A DNA stretch of 5,028 nt, taken from NCBI GenBank assembly GCA_030042375.1, contig JASHZU010000296.1, positions 1 to 5,028 on the forward strand, in the 5' to 3' direction. The notes beneath the pieces are model-generated. The model was not told the DNA's origin. It ran no database searches and saw only the letters and a program-made list of their open reading frames with translations. Below are positions 1-5,028 of this stretch, one piece after another (the first letter of the stretch is position 1; every line of letters begins with the position of its first letter). The stretch is from Verrucomicrobiia bacterium. Its GTDB lineage: Bacteria; Verrucomicrobiota; Verrucomicrobiae; Limisphaerales; UBA11358. The position numbers and the translations under genes are program-made.

Positions 1-101
1 TGGTCATCTGTCCCACCAGCTTAGCCAAATGGAAGAGAGGTGAAAGACGAATTTTTATTTCCGCGCTCGACTTTCCACAGCCGCCGCCCGACATTTTTTC
101 A
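1..101. other. Upstream flank with possible end of a truncated gene
   Basis: This stretch precedes the Nudix gene. In plus frame 2 it reads GHLSHQLSQMEER and then a TGA stop at 41-43. That would make a plausible helical C-terminus of a gene beginning outside the window, but thirteen residues are too few to name a family. The Nudix frame is also open from position 3 to its ATG at 102, without any in-frame ATG, GTG or TTG, so an upstream start outside the window cannot be excluded by stop codons alone. No clear promoter or Shine-Dalgarno sequence is visible. A CAT at 5-7 could also be a minus-strand start leaving the window, but this is weak. Confidence 0.2.
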
Positions 102-611
102 ATGGTTCTGCCGTATAAAGTCGCCACGCTCTTGTATTGCTTCAATAAGCGGGACGAAATTCTCCTGCTGGAGCGCACTCAGGAGCCCAACCGCGGCTTC
201 TGGAGCCCATGCGGCGGCAAGTTGAAAATGGACATCGGCGAATCTCCTTATGCCTGCGCCTGCCGCGAGGCCGAAGAAGAGATGGGCGAGAAAATCACGC
301 CGGCAGATTTGCATTTAGCCGGCATGGTAAGCGAGCATGGCTACCAGGGGCAGACGCATTGGCTTATGTTTTTATTCGAAGTAAAAACCCAATTGACCGC
401 GCCGCCGCCGGCCTGTCGCGAAGGGCGGTTCCAATTTTTCCGGCGTGAAGAAATCGGCTCATTGAAAATCCCGCAAACGGATCGGGAACAGATCTGGCCG
501 TGGTTTTGGAAATTTCGCGGCGGCTTTTTTGCCGCGCATTGCCACTGCTATGCCGATGGCCGAAATGACTGGACGCTCGAAGAAAGCATTGTGAACATTT
601 CCTCGCGCTAA
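102..611 (+). CDS. Nudix family hydrolase (NUDIX domain protein)
   Basis: The 169-residue protein belongs to the Nudix superfamily, Mg-dependent enzymes that cleave nucleoside diphosphates linked to another moiety. The substrate here is unknown; an oxidised-nucleotide (MutT-like) role is possible but unproven. The Nudix box is seen as G38-G39-K-L, then G46-E47-S-P, then R55-E56-A-E-E59-E60-M-G62, so the REUxEE metal-binding helix is intact. The loop between the second Gly and the first Glu has seven residues instead of the classic five. A C-terminal section with IPQTDREQIWP (123-133), RGGFF (139-143) and DWTLEES (156-162) resembles a subfamily I recall from PVC bacteria. No signal peptide is present, so it should be cytoplasmic. 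The ATG at 102 is chosen because the core strand (PYKVATLLYCF) begins at once after it; no Shine-Dalgarno sequence supports it. The stop lies five bases before tadA, suggesting co-transcription. Confidence 0.9.
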   Translation: MVLPYKVATLLYCFNKRDEILLLERTQEPNRGFWSPCGGKLKMDIGESPYACACREAEEEMGEKITPADLHLAGMVSEHGYQGQTHWLMFLFEVKTQLTAPPPACREGRFQFFRREEIGSLKIPQTDREQIWPWFWKFRGGFFAAHCHCYADGRNDWTLEESIVNISSR

Positions 612-616
612 CAATT

Positions 617-1099
617 ATGGATGAAGAACCAATCATCGACCTGCACAGCGACAATTTTTTTATGGGCGAAGCGTTGCGGCAGGCCGCGCGCGCTTATGAA
701 GCGGAGGAAACGCCCGTAGGCGCAGTCATCGTGCGCACCGGCCGCATCATCGCCCGCGCCTTCAACCAGGTGGAATTGCTCAAGGACGCCACCGCGCATG
801 CCGAAATGCTCGCGCTCACCCAGGCGGAAGAGGCCGTGGGCGATTGGCGGCTGACGGACTGCTCGCTTTACGTGACGAAGGAGCCATGCCCGATGTGCGC
901 CGGCGCCATTGTTCATACACGCATCGCGCGCGTCATTTTCGGCGCGGCGGACCCAAAAGGAGGCGCCGCCGGAAGTGCGCTTAACCTATTGCAATTTAAA
1001 GGCTTAAATCATAGTTGTGATATCACCGGCGGTGTCCGCGAAGCCGAATGCCGGGCCCTGCTGAAAAACTTCTTTGCCGAACAGCGGGCCAAACGCTGA
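617..1099 (+). CDS. tadA: tRNA-specific adenosine(34) deaminase TadA
   Basis: TadA converts adenosine to inosine at the wobble position of tRNA-Arg(ACG) in the cytoplasm, allowing one tRNA to read CGU, CGC and CGA. The 160-residue protein has the full zinc-dependent cytidine/deoxycytidylate deaminase motif: H61-A-E63 (zinc ligand and proton-shuttling Glu) and P90-C91-P-M-C94 (two zinc Cys). These lie close to E. coli H57, E59, C87 and C90. TadA rather than a free-base deaminase is favoured by TPVGAVIV (32-39), the N50 region, RLTDCSLYVT (78-87), KGGAAGS (114-120) and the C-terminal NHSCDITGGV...ECRALLKNFF helix. The ATG at 617 gives an N-terminus of normal length, with the family's first helix (MGEALRQA) at residues 16-23. 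It starts five bases after the Nudix stop with no recognisable Shine-Dalgarno sequence, so translation coupled to the upstream gene is likely. Confidence 0.95.
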   Translation: MDEEPIIDLHSDNFFMGEALRQAARAYEAEETPVGAVIVRTGRIIARAFNQVELLKDATAHAEMLALTQAEEAVGDWRLTDCSLYVTKEPCPMCAGAIVHTRIARVIFGAADPKGGAAGSALNLLQFKGLNHSCDITGGVREAECRALLKNFFAEQRAKR

Positions 1100-1166
1100 T
1101 CAGGCACTGCCGCCCGGGCCGTTTTTAGCCTTTAATCATCGCCGTGGCATGTTATTATAGGCTCAA
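1100..1166 (+). promoter_or_regulatory. Candidate promoter upstream of the DAHP synthase gene
   Basis: The 67-base gap contains a -10-like TATTAT at 1153-1158. A poor -35-like TTTAAT lies at 1131-1136, with 16 bases between them. The -10 ends only eight bases before the ATG at 1167, so a transcript from it would be leaderless or nearly so. The only Shine-Dalgarno-like trace is AGG at 1159-1161. A GC palindrome, GCCCGGGC at 1112-1119, is followed by a run of five T, but it has no room for a loop and is not called as a terminator. Assignment is tentative. Confidence 0.3.
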
Positions 1167-2240
1167 ATGCATCGTACGCAGAATTTACATGTTAAGGAAA
1201 TCGTCCGGTTGCTCTCGCCGCGCGAGCTGAAGGCGCAGTTGCTGTCCACGGAGGACGTGTCCGCCACGGTGGCGCGCAGCCGCGAGCGCATTATCCGCAT
1301 CCTCAGGCAGGAAGATCCGCGTTTGCTGGTCGTCATCGGGCCCTGTTCCATCCACGAAAAGAAATCTGCGATCGAATACGCCGAACGTCTCAACGCCATG
1401 CGCAAGGAATTTGCCGATCGCATGGAAATTGTCATGCGCGTTTATTTTGAAAAGCCCCGGACGACCATCGGCTGGAAGGGATTGATCAACGATCCGCATT
1501 TGGACGGGTCGCAGGACATTGAGACGGGCCTGAAAATTGCCCGGGAAGTTTTGCTGGAAATTGTCGGCATGGGCCTGCCGGCGGCGACAGAATTTCTGGA
1601 TCCCATCGTCCCGCAGTACATTGCCGATTTGGTTTCCTGGGCGGCCATTGGCGCGCGCACGACGGAATCCCAAACCCACCGCGAAATGGCCAGCGGCCTG
1701 TCCATGCCCGTGGGCCTGAAGAACGGCACCGACGGCAGCTTGCAAACGGCAATTGACGCCATGGGCGCCACGCGACAGCCGCACAGTTTCCTGGGTATTA
1801 ACGAAGAAGGCGTGACCAGCATCGTCCGCACGACGGGCAATCCCCATGCGCATGTCGTCCTCCGTGGTGGCCGTGCCAAAACCAATTATGACGCCGAGAG
1901 CATCCGGGCGGCGGAAGAGAAATTAATCTCTGAGAAATTGCAGCCTGTGCTGATGGTGGATTGCAGCCACGCCAATTCCGAAAAAAAATTCGCGCGCCAG
2001 GAAGACGTCTGGCACAGCGTGATTGCGCAACGGGTTGAAGGCACGCGCTCGCTCATTGGCTTGATGGTCGAGAGCCATTTGTTTGAAGGCAACCAGCCGA
2101 TGCCGAAAAATTTGAAGGACCTTCGCTACGGCGTGAGCATTACCGATTCCTGCATCAGTTGGGAAACCACGGAACGAATGCTGCGCTGGGGCCATGAGGC
2201 TTTGTCAAAGCAGGTGTCTGCCGCCGCCTCAACCGTTTAA
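1167..2240 (+). CDS. aroF: 3-deoxy-7-phosphoheptulonate synthase (DAHP synthase, class I alpha, AroF/AroG type)
   Basis: The enzyme condenses phosphoenolpyruvate and erythrose 4-phosphate to DAHP, the first committed step of the shikimate pathway to Phe, Tyr and Trp. The 357 residues align along their length with E. coli AroG (350 residues). The N-terminal LHVKEI segment matches LRIKEI of AroG, which supports the ATG at 1167. Metal ligands are C60 in GPCSIH, H268 in DCSHANS, E302 in MVESH and D327 in SITDSC. Substrate-binding residues include R91 and K96 in RVYFEKPRTT, R164 in GARTTESQ, K185 in LKNGTDG and R233 in VLRGGR. At the site that separates isoenzymes (AroG Ser211) this protein has G210 in the phrase FLGIN, as in tyrosine-sensitive AroF (FVGIN), so tyrosine inhibition is inferred. 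The symbol aroF is used for that reason; aroG or aroH naming is possible. It stands alone, without other aro genes in view. Confidence 0.96.
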   Translation: MHRTQNLHVKEIVRLLSPRELKAQLLSTEDVSATVARSRERIIRILRQEDPRLLVVIGPCSIHEKKSAIEYAERLNAMRKEFADRMEIVMRVYFEKPRTTIGWKGLINDPHLDGSQDIETGLKIAREVLLEIVGMGLPAATEFLDPIVPQYIADLVSWAAIGARTTESQTHREMASGLSMPVGLKNGTDGSLQTAIDAMGATRQPHSFLGINEEGVTSIVRTTGNPHAHVVLRGGRAKTNYDAESIRAAEEKLISEKLQPVLMVDCSHANSEKKFARQEDVWHSVIAQRVEGTRSLIGLMVESHLFEGNQPMPKNLKDLRYGVSITDSCISWETTERMLRWGHEALSKQVSAAASTV

Positions 2241-2246
2241 CCGTTT
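2231..2246 (+). repeat. 8-bp tandem duplication across the aroF stop codon
   Basis: AACCGTTT occurs twice in direct tandem, at 2231-2238 and 2239-2246. The TAA stop of the DAHP synthase gene (2238-2240) is formed at the junction of the two copies. If one copy is removed, the frame reads on to a TGA at 2306-2308, inside the 3' end of the opposite gene. The repeat covers most of the nine-base gap between the converging genes and may simply be replication slippage. Confidence 0.6.
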
Positions 2247-2249
2247 ATC

Positions 2250-3473
2250 TCACGGCCAGGACCAGGCAAAGGGAAACCGCAGCCGGAACGCCTGGATGTA
2301 CCCCGTGATATTGGTCGAAGCTTCACCGCCACCGCCGCTGGGATAAATGTTGCCGTACCCGCCTGTCGCCACAACAACCGGGATGGGAGGCGTATTGACA
2401 TTCAGGGATTGTGATGGGCTGGTGCTGCTAAAGTTCGTGATTGTAGTCCATGTGAAACCGCCTGACCCCATATTCGTCGTGCCATCCACAAAACCGCTCA
2501 GGCCCACGGGCAAATTTCCCACATTGAAAAGACTGGGGACCGTGCCGGCTGCTTGTTGCTGCCCCGGGGTGGCGGGTTGTGACTGAGAAGCAAGCACCGC
2601 GAGCGAACTAAATTGCACCGGCGAAATCTGCGACTGGACGGTATCAGCAATAATTTCATGGAACTTCGCCGTGGGATCCAATTGGTCCCAGAATACATAA
2701 TTGTCTCCCAATCCATTTGTGTTGCAGGATTTGCTCAAAGCATCAATGGCGTCGATGTTTTCCCCGCCGGAGAGCGCATTGGTGAGGCCATAGCTGTCGG
2801 CATTGGTTACCACATTATCCAGCAAGGAGAAAAAGTCCGGCTGATAAATCGTCAAGCCCGGGCAAGCCGCCGCTGCTCGGCTAACCGTGCTGGAAAAAAG
2901 AGCATTATAAGCAATACATTCCTGCCGTATAAAACTCAGATATGACGGTACATAAACCAAGTCAAAGCCCGGCACCTCGCCAAGATTCACCGCGTTCGGC
3001 ATAATTAAAGTGCGGGCTCCTTTGGCGTAAAGTTCCGTAATATCATTAAATACGTAGGATTGGTCTTGATTGATGGCTTGCGTCCATTGGCTGAGGTTGG
3101 TATTGCCATTATCGGCTTGATCAAATAAATCGGAACAATTACCCCATACCACTACGAGCGCTGTGGGAGGGATGGTGCCGGAGAAGTTTTTGATATTCGT
3201 TTCCAAACAACCACTGCCGTCATCAAAATAAGACCAGTTATTAGCAATGGGAATTCCCTGCCGTTGCGCCAGGACTTCCACCCAAACCCGGCCGTTGGAA
3301 AAACGTTTGCCGTAATACCACTTCGGATATTCACTGGAACCCGCCGTATTGTTCGTGGTCGTGGAAAGAGCGTCACCAAAAACATACAGCGACGTATAAG
3401 CCTGCGCTTGTGCTGAAATCACAAGCATGGCATACACCACAGCCCCGGTTAGAAAGCTGAATAGAGTTCTCAT
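2250..3473 (-). CDS. Exported SGNH/GDSL-fold protein, catalytic residues substituted (putative pseudoenzyme)
   Basis: The 407-residue protein has an N-terminal signal peptide: MRTLFSF, then a hydrophobic core, with cleavage likely after SAQA or AQA (residues 23-25). It should act in the periplasm or outside the cell. The fold is recognised as GDSL lipase/esterase type by YVFGDALS (30-37), RFSNGRVWVEVLA (57-69), VVVWGNCSDLF (107-117), GARTLIMPN (152-160), the PGLTIYQPDFFSLLDN stretch (205-220), DSYGLTNA (226-233) and YVFWDQLDPT (259-268). The usual catalytic residues are missing: the GDS nucleophile is A35, the block III Gly and Asn are N112 and S114, and the block V His (usually WDGxHPT) is D266; D263 remains. 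Ester hydrolysis is therefore doubtful, and a binding or structural role is possible. After about residue 284 comes a Ser/Thr/Gly/Pro/Asn-rich tail of some 120 residues ending FRLRFPFAWSWP, with no PEP-CTERM motif. The gene converges on aroF and diverges from the FadL-family gene. Confidence 0.85.
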   Translation of the reverse strand: MRTLFSFLTGAVVYAMLVISAQAQAYTSLYVFGDALSTTTNNTAGSSEYPKWYYGKRFSNGRVWVEVLAQRQGIPIANNWSYFDDGSGCLETNIKNFSGTIPPTALVVVWGNCSDLFDQADNGNTNLSQWTQAINQDQSYVFNDITELYAKGARTLIMPNAVNLGEVPGFDLVYVPSYLSFIRQECIAYNALFSSTVSRAAAACPGLTIYQPDFFSLLDNVVTNADSYGLTNALSGGENIDAIDALSKSCNTNGLGDNYVFWDQLDPTAKFHEIIADTVQSQISPVQFSSLAVLASQSQPATPGQQQAAGTVPSLFNVGNLPVGLSGFVDGTTNMGSGGFTWTTITNFSSTSPSQSLNVNTPPIPVVVATGGYGNIYPSGGGGEASTNITGYIQAFRLRFPFAWSWP

Positions 3474-3625
3474 TCTTTATTTACCCATAATTTATAGGAA
3501 ATTCAAGAAAAGTAAAGCTGAAAAAGATTTAATAATACATGGTAATTAGCCGTTATTCCTTATGTTAATAGTTAAAGCTTTCGGCGCAGGTGGGCAACCG
3601 TGTACAATCCCGCCCACTCAGTTGT
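3474..3625. promoter_or_regulatory. AT-rich divergent intergenic region
   Basis: These 152 bases separate the divergent GDSL-fold and FadL-family genes and must hold their promoters unless transcription comes from further away. The half next to the GDSL-fold gene is visibly AT-rich. On the minus strand a -10-like TATAAA lies at 3491-3496, about 17 bases from the start codon, with only weak -35 candidates such as TTTACT at 3511-3516 (spacing 14). On the plus strand TATGTT at 3561-3566 is a possible -10 for the FadL-family gene, without a good -35. No clear operator or inverted repeat was found. Confidence 0.35.
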
Positions 3626-4897
3626 ATGTCATTAACTATGAGGGTCTTACTCAAAGTTCTTCTGATATGGCTCATTTCAGGGGCCTTTGCGGGCAGGGCT
3701 TTGGCCAATGGGTTTAGCCTCCCCTCCCAGGACGCCTTTGCCACCGGGCGCGGCGAGGCGTTTGTGGCCACCGCCGATAATCCTTCGGCCATTTACTACA
3801 ACCCGGCAGGGATGAGCCAGCTCAGCGGCGATAACCTCCGAGGCGGCGTTTATGGCATTTATTCACAGACAAGCTATTCGCCTCCCTCCGGCGCGGCCAA
3901 CAGCGGCAACACCTATTACAGCTCAGCCATTAATGCCATTCCACAGCTTTTTTATGTTCATACTTTTAAAAAATTGCCGGTGAGCCTCGGGCTGGGCGTT
4001 TATTTCCCTTTTGGCGGCAGCATGGACTGGCCCCAGAACACGGGTTTCCAGCCGATTGCGGTCAGCGCCTCTTTAAAATACGTCACCATTAATCCAGAAA
4101 TAGCCTGGCAAATCCTGCCATCGCTGTCCATTGGCGTCGGCGCCATGGTCAACTACGCCCACATGAAGACCGCGCAGGGCATTGCTCCAAACCTGGCCAA
4201 TTATTTTCAGTTTGAAGGCTCAGGCTGGGGCGCCGGCGCTAATGCCGGCATTCTTTGGAAGCCGATAAAGAAAATTTCTTTCGGTGCCACTTTCCGCAGC
4301 CAGTCGGATATAACGCTGGATGGCCAGACTCATTACCACTATTTTCCTCTCGTCGCGCCTTCGTATAGTTCGGCATCGATGGATGTGGAGTTTCCGTGGA
4401 CGGTCGTGGCAGGCGTTTCCTACCGGCCCACGCCTAAATGGAATTTGGAGTTTGATGCCAATTATACTGACTGGAGCTCCTTCAATTCGCTTAACCTCCA
4501 CGAGAATCTTCAAACTCCCAAACCGCCTTTCAAATCAAACTACCAGTTGGACTTTGACTGGCAGGAAAGCTGGATTTACGAACTTGGTGTAACCCGATAT
4601 TTTGACAAAGGCTGGCATGCCAGCGCCGGTTATGCGTTCAACGAAAATTCAGTCCCCAATACCTATTACACTCCCTGGGTGGCGGATATGGACCGGCATA
4701 TCTTTAGCCTTGGTGTGGGACGCACGTGGAAGCGATTTGATTTTGATATCGCCTATCAACTGGGATACGGCCCGTCTCATACCGTCACTGGCAGTTCCGC
4801 GACCCTGCTGATCAACAAACTTACCACCGCCAGCGCCAATGGCAACTATGGCTTTTTCAGCAGCGCTTTTATTGTCTCGGCGGGAATCCATTTTTGA
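3626..4897 (+). CDS. Outer-membrane transport protein, FadL/OmpP1/TodX family
   Basis: FadL-family proteins are 14-stranded outer-membrane barrels that move hydrophobic compounds, such as long-chain fatty acids or aromatic hydrocarbons, into the cell. The substrate here is unknown. From the ATG at 3626 the protein has 423 residues, near E. coli FadL (446 with signal). A signal peptide has a positively charged start (MSLTMRVLLK), a hydrophobic core and a cleavage site after ALA (25-27). The mature protein begins NGFSLPSQDAF and carries the family signature DNPSAIYYNPAGMSQL (51-66), including the NPA hatch motif. The rest alternates aromatic-rich strands and polar loops, for example PQLFYVHTF, GLGVYFPFGG and NLEFDANYTDWSSF, and ends in Phe (AGIHF), as barrel assembly signals do. 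The frame is open to a GTG at 3590, and an ATG at 3638 also gives a good signal peptide. The GTG is disfavoured because it adds an unusual polar extension. No Shine-Dalgarno sequence decides between them. Confidence 0.93.
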   Translation: MSLTMRVLLKVLLIWLISGAFAGRALANGFSLPSQDAFATGRGEAFVATADNPSAIYYNPAGMSQLSGDNLRGGVYGIYSQTSYSPPSGAANSGNTYYSSAINAIPQLFYVHTFKKLPVSLGLGVYFPFGGSMDWPQNTGFQPIAVSASLKYVTINPEIAWQILPSLSIGVGAMVNYAHMKTAQGIAPNLANYFQFEGSGWGAGANAGILWKPIKKISFGATFRSQSDITLDGQTHYHYFPLVAPSYSSASMDVEFPWTVVAGVSYRPTPKWNLEFDANYTDWSSFNSLNLHENLQTPKPPFKSNYQLDFDWQESWIYELGVTRYFDKGWHASAGYAFNENSVPNTYYTPWVADMDRHIFSLGVGRTWKRFDFDIAYQLGYGPSHTVTGSSATLLINKLTTASANGNYGFFSSAFIVSAGIHF

Positions 4898-4940
4898 ACG
4901 ATTTCATAGGATTATCCTTCAAAATTTCCATAACTAACTA

Positions 4941-4968
4941 TTGCCGCTGACATCCGGCCTGATACAAT
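4941..4968 (+). promoter_or_regulatory. Sigma-70-like promoter TTGCCG-N16-TACAAT
   Basis: TTGCCG at 4941-4946 matches four of six bases of the -35 consensus. TACAAT at 4963-4968 matches five of six of the -10, and the spacer is 16 bases. This is the best promoter match seen by eye in the window. The predicted start of transcription is near 4975, about six bases before the GTG at 4981, which implies a nearly leaderless message. Small inverted repeats (AATC at 4966-4969 with GATT at 4974-4977) overlap it and could be chance. Confidence 0.4.
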
Positions 4969-4980
4969 CAAACGATTATT

Positions 4981-5028
4981 GTGACGAGTATCGGAAATTC
5001 TAATCCGCCGTCAAACGGCTGCTCCAAG
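4981..5028 (+). CDS. Possible 5' end of a further gene, truncated by the window edge
   Basis: A GTG at 4981 opens a frame of exactly 16 codons that runs to the window end without a stop: MTSIGNSNPPSNGCSK. It lies 83 bases after the FadL-family gene and directly behind a promoter-like element, in the same direction. The peptide is polar and rich in Ser, Asn and Pro, with no signal peptide, and is too short to assign a family. No Shine-Dalgarno sequence is seen, so the start would have to be used by leaderless or SD-independent initiation. It may be a chance open frame. Confidence 0.33.
   Translation, partial: MTSIGNSNPPSNGCSK

Noticed and set aside
40..225. Plus-strand open frame starting at GTG 40
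   Set aside because: It mostly overlaps the Nudix gene in another frame and has a composition unlike a real protein.
1103..1126. GC-rich palindrome followed by five T after tadA, like an intrinsic terminator
   Set aside because: GCCCGGGC at 1112-1119 is a perfect palindrome without loop bases, and no longer stem with a proper loop can be drawn.
1185..1853. Long minus-strand open frame inside the DAHP synthase gene
   Set aside because: It is fully antisense to a gene with unmistakable homology, and its translation shows no recognisable domain.
2250..2300. PEP-CTERM or other sorting signal at the GDSL-fold protein C-terminus
   Set aside because: There is no VPEP motif, no hydrophobic helix and no terminal basic cluster.
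2613..2945. Plus-strand open frame of 110 codons opposite the GDSL-fold gene
   Set aside because: It is a shadow of the real minus-strand frame, with no family features and no start signal.
3590..3625. Upstream GTG start for the FadL-family gene
   Set aside because: It would put a polar segment (GNRVQSRPLSC) before an otherwise normal signal peptide; the ATGs at 3626 or 3638 fit better.
4908..4918. AGGATTATCCT inverted repeat downstream of the FadL-family gene
   Set aside because: The arms are five bases around a single central base, so a stable hairpin is not possible, and no T-run follows directly.

Overview
The window looks like ordinary chromosomal sequence from a Gram-negative bacterium. 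The best guess is a soil or freshwater member of the Verrucomicrobiota (PVC group). This is inferred from the style of the proteins: a Nudix subfamily with a GGKLxxxxGESP box, a TadA with the phrase ADPKGGAAGS, a secreted GDSL-like protein with the phrase FGDALSTTTNN, and an outer-membrane FadL-type barrel. Starts with little or no Shine-Dalgarno sequence fit such a lineage. The taxonomic call comes from recollection, not from a search.

Layout, left to right. Positions 1-101 hold the probable tail of an upstream gene and the leader of the first full gene. A plus-strand pair follows: a Nudix hydrolase (102-611) and, five bases later, the tRNA adenosine-34 deaminase tadA (617-1099), spaced like an operon. 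After a 67-base gap comes aroF/aroG-type DAHP synthase (1167-2240), the entry enzyme of the shikimate pathway, with residues that suggest tyrosine-type feedback control. A minus-strand gene (2250-3473) converges on it with only nine bases between the stop codons. That gene encodes an exported SGNH/GDSL-fold protein. Divergent from it, across an AT-rich 152-base gap, is a FadL/OmpP1-family outer-membrane transporter (3626-4897). The last 131 bases hold a promoter-like element and the possible first 16 codons of another plus-strand gene starting at GTG 4981.

The genes do not form one obvious pathway. Nudix and TadA act on nucleotides and tRNA, the DAHP synthase makes aromatic amino-acid precursors, and the divergent pair acts at the cell envelope. 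No RNA gene, mobile element, CRISPR array or convincing intrinsic terminator was seen.

The most unusual point is the GDSL-fold protein. Its family framework is easy to follow, but the nucleophile Ser is Ala, the block III Gly and Asn are Asn and Ser, and the block V catalytic His is Asp. It is probably a secreted non-catalytic paralogue rather than an esterase. I found no convincing multi-gene novel system.
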